64,000 nucleotides of DNA from Rosellinia necatrix (taxonomy: Eukaryota > Ascomycota > Sordariomycetes > Xylariales > Xylariaceae): assembly GCA_021209875.1 (NCBI GenBank), contig JAGYVD010000002.1:2790001-2854000 (forward strand). Direction: 5' to 3'. Every line of letters begins with the position of its first letter. Position 1 is the first letter of the stretch. The notes beneath the pieces were generated by a model that was not told where the DNA came from, did no database searches, and saw only the letters and a program-made list of their open reading frames with translations. A program made the position numbers and the translations under genes. Positions 38,466 through 51,542 of this stretch are shown one piece after another.

Positions 38466-40119
38466 AATGCTAAAGCTGTAATAAAACGTTATTATTTTTA
38501 ATAATTATAACTTTTTTTTTATTGTTTATAAGGTTGGCCACGGCTTTTTTTTAATTTTTCTAGCCGAGGTTTATTTTTTTCTTGATTTTAGTATTTTTTA
38601 ATTAGTTTTGTAATATTATATAGTTGTTATTTTAATTTTTATTAATTATTTTTATAGCTGTATTTTTTTTATTTAACAAAATAATTAAATCTGATTTTAG
38701 TATAGTTTATTTAATATTTAAAAATTATTTCGCTTTTAAAAAGATTTTTTTTTTTTTAAGTCCTGCTTTTTAAACATTAAGCTTAATGCTAGTATTTTTA
38801 ATAAAAAGATTTTAGCTTACATTTTTAAATAATAAGTATATAACTAAAATAATAAAATAAATATTAAAAATTTCCGGTAATTTTAACTTATAAGCTAATT
38901 TATTAACTTTTTTAATTTTTATAATTTTACGTGTTATTAAAAATATTTTTAAACAGCTTTTAAAAAATAATATTTTATATAAAGCTTTAAATATATTTTA
39001 TTTTTATATTAAACTTTATTAATTTATATTTATTATTTTAATATTATTTTATATATGCTGTTATAAAATTTATAGCTTATTTTATATTTTTATAAAAATA
39101 TTTTTATATAAATTAAATATTTTTAATAGTTATATTTATTTTTATATTAATAAAAACTTTATTTAGTTTAAATAATTAAAATTTAAAAATTATTTATAAG
39201 CTAATAATTTAATACGTTCTAAGTATGCTTTATTTAAGTTTTATTATAAAAATAATAATATATTTATTTATTTGCGGTTTAAATATATATATATATAATA
39301 TTAAATACTAATTTCTATAGTTTAATTTTTTGTTTAAACAATTTATTATTTTATAAATAATAAAAATTATTATTAAAAGTTTTGTTTTTATAGCTTTTAA
39401 AAGCTTTATTTAAAATTTAAAATAAATTAATATTTTTAATTAAAAATAATACTGTTTAAGATGTTTTAATTAAATAATTAGAATTGCTTAGTTAATATTT
39501 TTATTTAGTTTTTAGCCGTGTATTTTTATTATTAAATATAAATAATAAATATTTTAATATAATATATATTATATTATTAATATATTATAATAATTAAATT
39601 TTTTGAGTGCTATAGTATAGCTAAAAATAATATTTTAAATAAACTTATAATAAAATTTATTATAATTATTTTTATTAGTTTAATATTTTTAATTAAATAA
39701 GTTAATAATTATTATATAGCTTTTTTAGCTAGTATTATATAATTTATATTTTTATAATAATTTAAAAATGTTTTATTTTGTAAGTTTTAATTTAATTATA
39801 TAAAATTCTAGTTTTTTATTATATATTATTTATTAAAATAATATTTATTATTATATATTATTATTAAAAATTTAATTATTTATTTTTAAATATATATAAT
39901 TTATGCTTATTTTTCGGTTAATATTATATAATAAATTATTTATAATTAAAAAAATATCCAAGCTTAAAAACATTTATAATATTTTTATTATTTTTATATA
40001 TTATTTTTAAAACGTTTTAATATTTAAAATTTTTAATATAATCTGTTATAATTTTAGCTTTTATTATTTTTTTATTATTAGTTTTAAATATATTATTTAT
40101 ATATTATTTAGTACTAGTT

Positions 40120-41180
40120 TTTATTTATTTAAACTATTTTTGTTTAATATTTATTAAATAAGTAATATTATTTAATTAATTAAATATATTCAAAATAAAG
40201 TTTAGTATGCTTAATATATAATATATTTATAATTTATATTATAATAAATATATAAATATATTAACTAAATATTTTTTATACGGTTAATAAACTTATTATT
40301 AAGCTTAATTTAGTTTAATATACTTTTTATTATTAAATAATTAATAAAAAAAACTACTAAGTCTGCTAAAGCTTTAATTATAGTGTATAAATATTAACAA
40401 GCTTAAACTATATATAATATTTTTAGTTTAAAAATTTATATTTTATTTTTAGTTGTAATATATAATAATTTAAAAATATTATTAATAATATTTATATATT
40501 TAAATTTATTAATTTTAATTTTTATATATATTTATTTTTAATATAAAATAATATTATTTTAAAGCTGTTTTTAACAAGCTATTTATTTATATATATAATA
40601 TTTTTATAAGCTTATACTAATAAAATATAATATATAAACAGATTAAATTTTAAAAAGCTTAAAATAATTTTATTTTAGCTATAATTAATTTAAAATATAT
40701 AAATTAATAATATATTTAATACTGGTTAAAGTTATTAATTTTATATTATTTTATTTTATATTTTTTTAAATAATTTTATTTTATATTTTTATAAAAGTTT
40801 TATAACTTTAGTATAATATAATAATAATATATAAAAAATCTTGTATTTTTAAATATTGTTTTAAAGTTTTTAATTAATTTAAAAACTTAAAGTTTTTAAA
40901 AGCTGCTAGCTGTTTTTATTATTAATATATTTAAAACGTTTATTTAAAAGTTTAATAATTTTATAAATAAATATATAATAAAAGTTTTTTTAAAAATAAA
41001 AAAATTTTTTTATTAAATAATATAAAAATATTATATAAATAAACTAAATAATCTGTTTTAATGTTTAAAAATAATAATATTATTAATAAAAGCTTTACAA
41101 TAATATTTATAAAAATAAAATAATTTATTTATAAAACGTTAAATATATGTAAACATATTATAAAATTTTATTAAAGCTAT
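40120..41180 (-). pseudogene. A3 pol relic: reverse transcriptase and RNase H (Ty3/Gypsy)
   Basis: Reading minus from about 41150, the frame gives YIQRFINKLF, YKYYCK and AFINNII, in register through the catalytic site (41079-41090). The Cys before K-A-F-I is retained here but reads Tyr in A1 and A2, as TGT to TAT would produce. Further 3' the RNase H tail reads NFILNIFN where GRxNxVPDALSR is expected. As in A1 and A2, both catalytic Asp codons are AAT. Downstream frames are broken by TAA stops and small indels. Confidence 0.78.
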
Positions 41181-41649
41181 TATTAATTGCTTTAGTTTTT
41201 AAAAACTTCTTATTATAAATTAGTTTTAATAATTATAATAAACTATAAATTAATAAAAAATATAGTGGCGTTTATTATAATTAAATATTTTTTTAATTAA
41301 TATAATAATTATAAATTATAATTGTAATAAATAATTGTTTAAAACAGCGATTTTATTTAAAACTTTTAAATTAACTATTAAACGTAAACATAGTTTTTTT
41401 TATAAAAGCTATATAATAAAATTAAATATATAAATAAAAAAAACTATAAATTTATTTTATTTTATTTTATTTATAAAGTTTATTAAATATTATATTAATT
41501 GTTTTTAATCCTATATATTAAAAAATATAATTAAAAATTTCGTTTTATTTATTATTAATTATTTATTAAAAAATCTTTATTTGTTTTTTTTAATATATTA
41601 ATAATATTTTAGTTTTTTTAAATATTAAATATTTTTTTTAATAACTTAA

Positions 41650-41852
41650 TGATACGCGCGCGTAGAGGGAGCGCTTATATAAGCCCCTCGCTTGGGGTGC
41701 TGTGGCCCGTGGCCACAGGCACAACCTAATTGGGCCTAGCCCCATGTATGTGGGCCCTAGCCCACACCTAGGTAAAACTTTAGCTTAGCCTAGATTTGCT
41801 AGTTCTTCATCTTTTACAATACACACTTTACACCCCCATGGTGCACCTTTCA
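41650..41852 (-). repeat. S-family solo LTR, 203 bp, diverged subfamily, in A3
   Basis: Reverse orientation: TGATACGCGCGCG at left, ending caccatggtgcacctttca at right. Flanks are cttaa (41645-41649) and ctcaa (41853-41857), a target duplication differing by one CpA-to-TpA change in the A3-side copy. It shares both ends and the gcgcttatataagc palindrome with the copies at 20860 and 44728, but the middle differs considerably, so it is a separate subfamily. It is strikingly GC-rich against its host. Confidence 0.87.
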
Positions 41853-41899
41853 CTCAAGAATTTTTAATGCTATTATATTTTTTTTTATATAAATAAACT

Positions 41900-43600
41900 A
41901 TTTATTTAAAGCTTTAATTTTGTTTTTTTTATTAAACTTTTTTATATTTAATATTAATAAAAAATTTTCGATTTTAAGCTTTAATGCTTTGCCCAGCTAT
42001 TTATTAGCTTTTGCTATAAATGTGTTAATTGCGTTAATTTTATTTATTGCGTTTATTATATTAAAAACTTTTTTAAAAAAAAAGCTTTTTAAAAAAGTTC
42101 TGTGTTGTTCTAACATGTGAATTATTTTAATAATCGCGCTAGCTTTTATTACGGTTAAATCTAAGTATTAAATCGCGTTGCCATTTTAATACGTGTTAAT
42201 AATAACAGCTGCGATAATAAAAATTATTAATATAAAATTTATTAATAAATATATATTTAATAATTTAAATTTATTAAAACTATATATTTTATTTTTAAAT
42301 ATAAAAATATTAAAATTAATAATTAACGCTGTGCTTTAAAACGTATTAAATAATAAGCCAGTATTAAAAAGTAATAAATTAGTTATATTTATAGTTTTAA
42401 TTATTGTTAAGCTTATAATTATTATTATAATTTTATATATTTTTAATATTTTTTTAATATAATTATTTTTAAATTATATTTATTTAAATCTTTTAAAAAT
42501 AGTTTTAATTTTAAAAATAGATTAGCTATTATTACGTTTATAAAAGTTATAAATTTAATTAAAGCTGCTATATTATTTTTTATAACAATTTAAATATAAA
42601 ATTTTTATTTTTTCATAATAGTTTATATTTAATTAATGCTAATATTAATATTTTAACGGCTAAAATAACTTTTTATATTAAAATTATTTTATAAATATAT
42701 AAGTTTATTTTAAAAATATTTAAAAAAACTTTAAAATTTTTAATACGTATAAAAATAATTATATTTAAACTATAATTAATTAATATTTTATAAATATTTT
42801 AATATTGTTTTTTTATAACTTAAACTATATTAATAAATTTTAATAATTTTAAAATTTATAATTATTATTATTTAATAAATAAAATTTTAATATAGCTTTT
42901 TATTTATATTTAATTCGATTATTTTTAACTCTTTTAAATTTGGCCTGTTTATTTTTAAAATATATTTAAATTTATTTAATAATTGCTTTATTATTATTAA
43001 ATAAATACAGCTTATATTTAAACTTATAATAATATTTTTATTATTAATAAATTTTTAAATAATAACTTTAAAACATAAAAATTATTATTTTTATTTTTAT
43101 TGTTTTAAAATTGTATATTTCATCATGTGTTTTTAAATAAATAATATAATTAATTTATTATTTTGTTTAAAACTTGTTATTTTATTTGTTGTAGTATTTT
43201 TAATTAATTATTTTAAAAAATAATAATTTTTATATAATTTTTTAATATGATATTAAAACGATTATATTTATATAAATATTAAAATAATATATTATATAAT
43301 ATAAACAATATATTATATCGCTTATAAATATATTTAATTAAAAATAATATGTTTTAAATATATTTAGCTAAACGTTTAATATAACGTTTAATATAACGTT
43401 TACTATATTAACTCTAGTTATACGCTAAATTAAATATTTAATTATAATATTTATATAATTAATTATAAGCGATTATAATAAATATTTTATTACTGTTTAA
43501 TTTAAAACTAAATAAAATATAAAACAATATCGCGTTTAATCTAAACAAATCTAATTTAGCTATATTAACGCGTTTTTTTTAATATTAATTATATTTATTT
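41900..43600 (-). pseudogene. A3 relic upstream of RT (gag or N-terminal pol region), unrecognised
   Basis: The minus-strand frame aligns with 21541-23380 of A2. Near 42160-41960 it reads SAIIKIIHMLEQHRTFLKS, followed by NAINKINAINTFIAK, and near 43570-43380 NAILFYILFSFKLN. A 12-bp unit (aacgtttaatat) is expanded in tandem near 43373-43403 relative to A1 and A2. The 66-codon open frame on the opposite strand (41920-42120, plus) is its antisense shadow. Role unassigned. Confidence 0.45.
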
Positions 43601-44727
43601 TTATGTTTATTCTGGCTGTTTTTTTTTTTATTATTTTTTTTTTTTTTAAGCTTATAGTTTTTTTTTTTGTTTTTATTATATCATTTTTTTATTTTTGTTC
43701 TGATCTGTAGTTTTTAACGCTTTTTTTTAATTATTAAATTTTTATTATAGTTTTAATTATTTTTTTAACTTATAAATATTTATTTTTGCTGTTATTTTTA
43801 AAAAGCTTTATTTTAAGAATTTAAATTATATATTTAATTAAAATATTTTTTATTAAGCGTTACTAAATATTATTTAATTTTAAAGTTTATATTAATTTAT
43901 ATTATAATTATAATATTATATTAATTTTTATTATTAGCGTTTAAAGTTTTATAGCTTAAACATATTTTAGTTTTTTTATATAAACGTAATAAAAGCTGTA
44001 TTTTATTATATAATATTTTTAATAATAATTTAATTTAAATAAAACGTTTTGTTATTATAGCAGGTTATATATTAAACTAAATAGTTATTTTATTTAAAAT
44101 AACGTTTAATTTTTATATTTTAAGCTTAAATTATTAATTAATAATTAGCTTATTATTTTATTATAAAACTGCTAGTTTTTTAATAACATTTAAAATATAA
44201 TTAAAATTCATTAAATATTTTTTTATTATTTTTAAATTTTTAAAAATAAATTAACTTTGTTATAAAATAAAATACGTCGGTAAAAATAAGCTTATTTTTA
44301 TTAGCTATTATTTTTATATTATTTTTATTTTTTTATTTAAGTTAAACGCGCTAATATTAGCTTATTTTATATAATTATTATATAATAAAAACATAAAGCT
44401 GTTAAACATTTAATATTTTTTTTTAGTTTTTTATTTATATTTATAATTATTTCTGCTATTTTAACTTTTTTAGTTAAAAAGGTTTTTTAAAAATTCTTTT
44501 CTGCTGCTTTTTTTATTATTTATATTTAAGCTATTTAAATCGCTAAAATTATTATTTTATAAAAATAGTTTTAATAAGTTTTTATTACTTGTTAAATGTT
44601 ACAGTTTTAAAAATATTATAATAAAAAATGTTATAAATATATTATGTTTAAACTAATATAAAATAAAAAACTTTATATGTTGCTGTGCTGCTTTAATCAA
44701 TAAAGCTTTTATTAACAGATATAAAGC

Positions 44728-44931
44728 TGAGAGGTGCACTATGGGGGGGTGAAAAGTGTATTGTAGAAGATGAAGATCTAACTATTCTGATCTAACTTGT
44801 GGATCTAGCTAGGTGCGTGGGCCAGGGCCCACTTATTAGGGCTAGTCCCAAGTGGTGGGGTGCGTGGCTTTGCCACGCTACAGGTGGGGCTACAGCGCTT
44901 ATATAAGCGACTCCCCTGTCGGCACGTATCA
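44728..44931 (+). repeat. S-family solo LTR, 204 bp, in A3
   Basis: TGAGAGGTGCAC...GCACGTATCA with perfect target duplication aaagc (44723-44727 and 44932-44936). It is nearly identical to 20860-21064, with a few C/T and G/A differences. The 68-codon open frame at 44860-45066 begins inside this insert and continues into A3, so it is an accidental fusion and not a gene. Confidence 0.9.
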
Positions 44932-46649
44932 AAAGCTTATATTTTAAAACAGATTCTTAAAATAATAAATATTAGTGTTATTATTAAAACTTGGCCTAGT
45001 TTTATTAAAAATATTAAAATAAATAATTTAAATAATAGTTTTAATGCTAGTAAAGCTGCGGTTTAATATTAATAATTAAAATATTAAAATTAAACAAGCA
45101 GTACTGCTATATATTTAATTACGTTTAATGCTGTTTTAAATAATTAATTAATAACACGATAAAATGTTTTAAAAGCTAAAGTTTTTATATTGGCCAGCAT
45201 TTTAACGTTTTTTAGTTATTATATTAATTAATTAACTGTTTTTGCTGTTTTTATATTTTTAGCATGTTTTTTTGTTATAATTATATTATTTTTTAATTTG
45301 TTATATTAATTTTATAAAAAGCTTATAGCTAGAATAAATAATTTAAAAGCTTCTTTATTTAGTTTAAATTTTAACTTTTAATTTTATAATTTAAATTCGT
45401 ACTATTATAATAATTTATTTATATTTTTTCGCAATATAGTTTTAAAACTATTTTTTTTTAAAAAATTAAAAACTATTATAATTATTAAATATTGTTTTTT
45501 AGTTTTAAATTAAATAATAATTTTGAAGTTTATATTAAATTTTTGTTAATTTTATATTATTTTTTAAAAAGTTTAAAATATAAACCTACGATTTTTATTA
45601 TTATTTAATTTAAACTTACTATTAAACTTATTTTAAACTATTTTTTTTTAACATAAAATATTTAATATTTATAGTTTTAGTTTTTGATTTTTATATAAAT
45701 CGAAAAATGCTGGCTTAACAAACTTAAGTTTTATTAGCAAAAATAACGTTTTTTTATACTATTTTTAAATTAATAGTTTAAATTAAATTATCTTAAAGCT
45801 AAAGATTTTTTTGCTTTTATAAGCTCTAAAGTTAAATTTTTAATTATTAAAACGATTTTAAATTTTTAAAAGCTAAAAATTTTAAGTCGGTTTTATATTT
45901 TAATATATTAATAATTATTAAATACATTAATTATAAAATAAATATATATAAATTGTTTTATATTTAAACTAATAAATATTATTAGCTGTTTTATGATTTT
46001 ATATTTGTATATATATTTTAAAACAAAATTAAATTTTAAAATTAAAAATAAAATAAAAAATATAATTAAATAATATTAAAAACTTGCATGCTTATTAAAA
46101 AATAAAACTAGTAATAATTACGTTTAAAATATATAATTACTACTCTTTAAATATAATGTTAATTAAAGTTTAAAAACAACTAATTATAATCTTATAATTA
46201 TTAAATATTTAGTATTAAAATAATTAAAATTTAAAAAATAATAAATTATTTTCATATATTAATAGCTAAATATAGTAATATATAAACAACTAATAATTTA
46301 AACTATTAAAAATATAATATAAAATTAAATTTAGCTGTTGTTATAATATTTTTTGTTTTTATATTAATAAAAATAAAATAATCAATAAACTAACATAAAA
46401 TATATTAAATCAATTAATTTATTAAATTTACAAATTAATAAACATTAATAAATTTTACTAGCAATAATTAAACTTAAAAATAAGGATTTTATTTTTTTTA
46501 ATAAATAGCGCTGCTTAAAATATAAAAAAAAGTTATATTAGAGGTTAAATATACATAAACGTTAAAAAACTAAGCATATTTTATCTGCTAGCACAAAAAA
46601 AATAAATTAAAATATAAAATCGTATAATTATAGAACTTACTGCATTATT

Positions 46650-46832
46650 TAGTAAAAATTACTAGAAGTAGTATAGTTAAATCTATAAAATATAATATAA
46701 AATTAAAAAAAAAAGAGCTTTTGGTCTTGCAAAAACCAGAAGCTTTAAACTAGTACCTTATCTAATTTATACAATTTTTATTTAGCTAGCTGCGCTAGCT
46801 AGATAAAGAGCCCCCTCTTCCTAACAATGTCA
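46650..46832 (-). repeat. LTR of A3 (5' LTR in coding sense)
   Basis: 183 bp from tagtaaaaattactag to aacaatgtca. The tagctagctgcgctagctagataa stem is intact near 46783-46807; the first hairpin is partly mutated (gcttttggtc / gaccagaagc type). Confidence 0.9.
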
Positions 46833-46837
46833 ATTAC
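46833..46837. repeat. Target site duplication of A3, right
   Basis: attac, identical to 38279-38283. Confidence 0.88.
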
Positions 46838-47248
46838 TATTAGTTATATAATTAAATATTAAAATGTTTTAAATTTTTAATTAAAAACAACTATAATTTT
46901 AATTATAAAGTTATGATTAATATTATATAAATAAATAATAAATAAATACTTTATATTATTAATACGGCGATATTATTTTAAGCTGTAATATTTTTACTAT
47001 TTATATTTATATATAACGTTTAAAAACATTATATAAATATTAAATAAACATATATTAAAAACTTTTTAATTATAATATATATTATTTAAATATAAATTTT
47101 GTATTAAAAAATTCTAAAACTAAATTAAAATAATTAATATATAATATTATATAATATTTATTAAAGCTTATTAAATAATAAATAAAATTAAATAAATATA
47201 TAAACTATTTTATTATATATATAATATATTAAAAGCAAAAATTAAATA

Positions 47249-47527
47249 TTATATAAAATAAAAATTAAGTTTATAAATAACAGTTAAAATTTTAAATAAC
47301 ACCGCAGGTTTAAACAAACTAATATTTATTCTGCTAATATTTAAAATATATTTTAAAATTAACCAAGAATTACTTTTTTTATTAAATATTGTATAAAAAA
47401 CAGAAATAATAAAAAAAGCTATAAAAATGTTGCATAAAAAACAGGCTAAAGTTAAAATCAACAGCGCAATTAATAAACGTAATAGCTTAGTTATATATAA
47501 CATATTTTTGCTATTTTTAAAAAGCAA
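47249..47527 (+). pseudogene. Family B coding relic, unrecognised
   Basis: On plus this stretch reads in one frame with only TAA/TAG stops, giving a hydrophilic sequence with NFKQHRRFKQTN and PRITFFIKYC when those stops are taken as Gln. The minus strand is fully open for 92 codons but is Leu/Ile/Phe-rich, as expected for the antisense of a RIP-mutated gene, because CAA to TAA reads TTA on the other strand. The plus interpretation fits the A-rich coding-strand pattern of the window. No domain identified; Gag or Pol linker are both possible. Confidence 0.35.
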
Positions 47528-48811
47528 TGTTTTAAGATAAAAAAAAAAAAAGTTAGTAAAAGCTGTATAAAATTTAATTAATTAAAAAATTTAATATAGT
47601 TGTTGATTTATTTAAAAGCTTAATATAATTTTAATATGTTTAAAAGAACTATATTGTTATATAATAAATAAATAATAAACTAATAAACAAAAGAATTTTA
47701 TATTATTTTATTATTTATTATATAAAAATATAATAAACTAAAAAAATGCTATTATAAATGCTAATATATAAGCTATATTTATATAAAAACTAAATAATAT
47801 TTTATAACAGCAAAAAATAACAGGTATATATTTTAATAATAAAGCGTTAAAAAACAATATAATTATTATATTAGAAATATTATTTAAAAAATAAAATATA
47901 ATTAAAATTAACAACTTTATTATATAAGAAATATTTTAATTTATTAAATATATTAAATCTAAGCTTAGCAAAACATAAATTTTATGTTTAAACATATATA
48001 AAAATAAATAAAAACAACTTAATTATATAAAAATTAAAACTTATTATATAAAAATATAACAGCGCTAAAAAAAATAATATTTATGTAATTTTTAATTATT
48101 TAGCAAATAAATAAAAACTGCTGCTAGCACTTAAATTTTGCTAATCTGCAATTATAATATTTTAAATAAACTTTAAAATATTATTTAAATATATATATAA
48201 TTAAAAAAAGTAGCAAAAAGTTTTTATATAATTATTTAATAAACTTAAGCTTAAATATTTTAAAAAATAATTTTAAAATTATATAACTATTATATAAATA
48301 GCAAAGTTAAAGCTATATTTATTTAAAACTTATTATTAATATTATTAAAAATAATTAAATATATTTATATTTATATATAACTTATATTTATTATATATAA
48401 TAAAACAACTAAAAACTTTGATATTATTAGTTTATAAATAAACAATATATTTAGTTTTATTATATTAAACTTTTAAAAAAAAAATAAACTAAAGCAAGCT
48501 AACTTTTATATAAAATTAAAAAATATTTTAACTAAAATATTTAGTTAAATTTAATCACAGCTAAATTATATTATTATATAAAAAACATTACTTTTATATA
48601 AAAAAAATAAAACAAACAACTAGGTTAAATTAATTTTTATATAATAAAAACTGTTTAAAACTATATTTTAGAGCAGGCTAAAAAAGCTTATATTAATAAT
48701 ATATATTAATCAAAAGCTTTATATAACTTATTAATAACTGTTTAAATAATTAATCTAGTTTTGAATAATATTAAAAAGTTAAACTAAAAAATCTAATAAC
48801 AAATAAATAAT

Positions 48812-49013
48812 TGATAGAGTCCCCGAAGCGGCCCATATCAATCGAGCCAACGGCTCGTGTATTATTAGATTAGATAGGTTGCACAGGCTACGGCTGGCAA
48901 CAGGTGGCCCACGGCCACCCCTGCAGGGGTTAATTCTAGACTTACTAGAATTCCCCACCTAGCAGAGGAATTAATGAAGCATCTTTCTTTCTACCCTGAT
49001 ACCAATCTTCTCA
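48812..49013. mobile_element. 202-bp GC-rich insert with TG...CA ends and 5-bp TSD (solo LTR-like)
   Basis: Starts TGATAGAGTCCCCGAAGCGG, ends CAATCTTCTCA, with perfect duplication ataat on both sides (48807-48811 and 49014-49018). It has GC-rich inverted motifs (gagccaacggctc near 48843-48855, ggtggcccacggccacc near 48904-48920, ctagacttactag near 48935-48947). Its size and termini parallel the S solo LTRs but the sequence is different, so it is a distinct family. It inserted into family B and shows no RIP. Confidence 0.8.
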
Positions 49014-50827
49014 ATAATTTTAAATAAAGTTTAATTTTTATATTATTAGACTTAATATATATAAAATTATTTATTTTTAGCGCCAGATTTTTTATAAATA
49101 ATATTAATATGAGTTTTTAGCTTAAACTTTTTATTATATTAGCAATAAAGCATTATATTAAAAAAAGTTAAGTGTTAAAATAACTAAAAATATTATATAT
49201 TAAAACTTTAGCAAATATAAAAAAAATCATTTAAAATATTTTAATAAATAAGCTGTACAGCATAATTAATAGATTTAATAATATAATAGCTTTATATATA
49301 ACGATTTAAAAATCTTAGTTATTTTAAACGTTTTTTTAATTTTAGCAGTTTTATATTTAAATTTAAAATTATTATATAGCTATTTAATAAAGCTAAATAT
49401 AATATAAAAAAACGTTTAATAATAAATATTATATTGTTTGAAAAATTATATAAAAAGTTTTTTGTTAAAATATAATAAATTAATAGTGCTAATAACCTAG
49501 CGGACATATTTATTAAATTAAAGCTAAACTAAGCTTTAAAAAACTTAATATTTATAAATAAACTAATTATATAAATTAAAACTTATATAAAACAAACTAA
49601 AAAGCAAAAATAATAAAAAAGCAAAGTTTATATAATAATAAACGTTATTTTTTATATAATAATAATATAAACTTTATTTTATTATATAATAAAAATATAA
49701 ACATGATTAAAAACTTAACTTTTTAAAAAACAGGCTTTAATAATACAATAATAATATATATTATATTTAATTATTATATAACCTAGGTTTAATTTCTAGC
49801 TAAAGCTTGCTAAGTTTAAAATTTATAAAAAACCTTATAAACTTTAGATTTTATTATTTTTTATTATTTTTTAATTTTAAATTTTCTTTTTTTTTTATAT
49901 AATAACAGCTTAAACTTTATTTTATTTATATAAAAAACATATAATTATAACTAAAAGCTAACTTTTTAAAAACAAGCTTTAATAATATAATAATAATATA
50001 TATAATAGTGTGTTATTATATATTTTAAGTTTAATTTTTAATTAAAGCTAGCAAAGCTTAAAATCTATAGTTTATAAATAAACTAATATAATAAACTTTA
50101 AGCTTTATATTTTTTTTATTTATATATAATAATTAATTATTATTTTTATTTTATATATAAAAAAAAACTACATATAAACTACATTTTTATTTTTAAGTTT
50201 ATATAAACTATATTTTTATTTTTATATTATTTATATATAAAAAAATAAAACATAAAAAAAAACAAAAAAATAAATTTATTTTTTTTTTTTTTTAGCTATA
50301 ATTAAAATATTACGTTTTATATAAGCGTTAAATATAAAAACTATAAATATTTTTTAAAAATTAAAAACTTAATAATATAAACTAAATAAAGCTTTTTAAT
50401 TATAACAGCAGCTATTATATAGTTTATTTATATATATTTTAAATATTAAATATTTTAGCTTTAAACTAAAAATGCTTAAAATCGCTTTTATAATAAATAA
50501 ACTTATTTAAACGTTTATAAAAACGTTTAAAACTATTATTTAAAACAAAATATTATAAAAAAAGCTGCAGTAATAATACTTTTAATATTTTATTATATAT
50601 AAAACTTATTAATAAAAAAAAAAACATATAAATAATTATCAGCTTAAAAAAATTATATATATTAATATATAAAACTATATTAAAGCTTAAAAAGCTTAAA
50701 TTTTTATAAAAAAACAATAAATTTTTATTTAGCTGTTTTTTTTTATATCAACAAAATTTATAAATTATAAAATATTTTTTGTTAAAAAAAACGCAAAATA
50801 AAAACAAAAGCAGGCAAACAATATAAA

Positions 50828-50886
50828 AGCAGCAGCAGCAGCAGCAGAAGCAGCAGCAGATATTATTATTATTATTATTATTATTA
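50828..50886. repeat. CAG/ATT microsatellite
   Basis: About ten CAG/AAG triplets (50828-50860) followed directly by about eight ATT triplets (50861-50886), inside the family B interior. CAG contains the preferred RIP target CpA yet is unmutated, so the expansion probably postdates RIP here. A (TA)n run follows near 50938-50958. Confidence 0.88.
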
Positions 50887-51229
50887 ATGCTGTAGCTTTT
50901 AAAAGTCAGCATTTATATTATATAAAAGAAAAGCTATTATATATATATATATATATATAAAAAAATAAACAGAACAGCAGAACAAAAAGTTAGCTATAAA
51001 TAAAGCTGTATATATATTTAAACAGCAGAAAACATGCTAGCAACTTTAAACCCAGGCTTAAGTATTAAATAATAGTTATATAAAATATATATAAATTAAA
51101 AGCTGCATATAAACAAAAACTTTATATAAAAAGCAATTATATATAAATAAATAATTATATATATATAAACAATTATATATAAGCAAAAATAATATATAAA
51201 TAAAAATTATAACTAATAAAAAAAACTAA

Positions 51230-51542
51230 TATTAAAACTATAGTAATTAATTTTAATTATTTACAGCTATTATATATATATATATTTTGTATAAAAATAT
51301 AATATATATATTATATATATATATATAGCATATATATTTTATATATAAAACAAATTATATTATCGCTGTTATTTTAATAAGTTATATATTAATAAAATTT
51401 TTATATAAAACTTAAAATAATATTATATATAATAATTACTAAAATAAAATTATTAAATATAATAAATATTATATAACAAAACGTTATATTCTGTTTCATG
51501 CGTAAACAATACATGCATTACATATATAAAGCCCATTAAACA
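51230..51542 (+). repeat. Right LTR of family B (313 bp)
   Basis: Begins tattaaaactatagtaatta (TGTTAGAACTATGGCAATTA mutated) and ends cccattaaaca. The end keeps the most GC (51480-51542). The aataaaaaaaactaa just 5' is a weak polypurine-tract candidate, consistent with plus-strand coding. Confidence 0.8.

Larger units (their letters stand above)
38284..46832 (-). mobile_element. Family A Ty3/Gypsy retrotransposon copy A3 with two nested S solo LTRs
   Basis: 8549 bp between LTRs 38284-38465 and 46650-46832, with perfect attac target duplication at both ends and family B sequence on both sides. Without its two S inserts (41650-41852 and 44728-44931) it is about 8132 bp. The coding strand is minus: RT is near 40890-41180 with FINN at 41079-41090, and the RNase H tail is near 40120-40330. 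Sequence and order follow A1 throughout, the differences being mostly RIP-type transitions. Confidence 0.93.
35241..51542 (+). mobile_element. Family B LTR retrotransposon, interrupted by A3 and a 202-bp insert
   Basis: Direct LTRs 35241-35552 and 51230-51542 enclose 16.3 kb. Removing A3 (8549 bp) and the 202-bp element at 48812-49013 with their duplications leaves about 7.5 kb, a normal LTR-element size. Both interior parts (35553-38278 and 46838-51229) are A-rich on plus. The clearest frame (47249-47527) reads on plus with TAA/TAG as former Gln codons and is lysine-, asparagine- and glutamine-rich. I found no recognisable RT, integrase or CCHC motif, so the superfamily is open. A clean target duplication was not found; aacgt left and aacat right are near-matches that overlap the LTR end. 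Confidence 0.7.

Noticed and set aside
44860..45066. 68-codon open frame on plus
   Set aside because: Starts inside the S solo LTR and runs across its right TSD into A3, so it is an accidental fusion.
47249..47527. 92-codon open frame on minus resembling a membrane protein
   Set aside because: Leu/Ile richness follows from TTA codons antisense to TAA in a RIP-mutated plus-strand frame.
49319..49507. 62-codon open frame on minus
   Set aside because: Antisense, Leu/Ile/Lys-rich, inside the family B interior; no features of a protein.
50939..50960. CRISPR-like or origin-like repeat array around the TA and CAG/ATT runs
   Set aside because: Simple sequence repeats without spacers; (TA)n runs are common by chance at this base composition.
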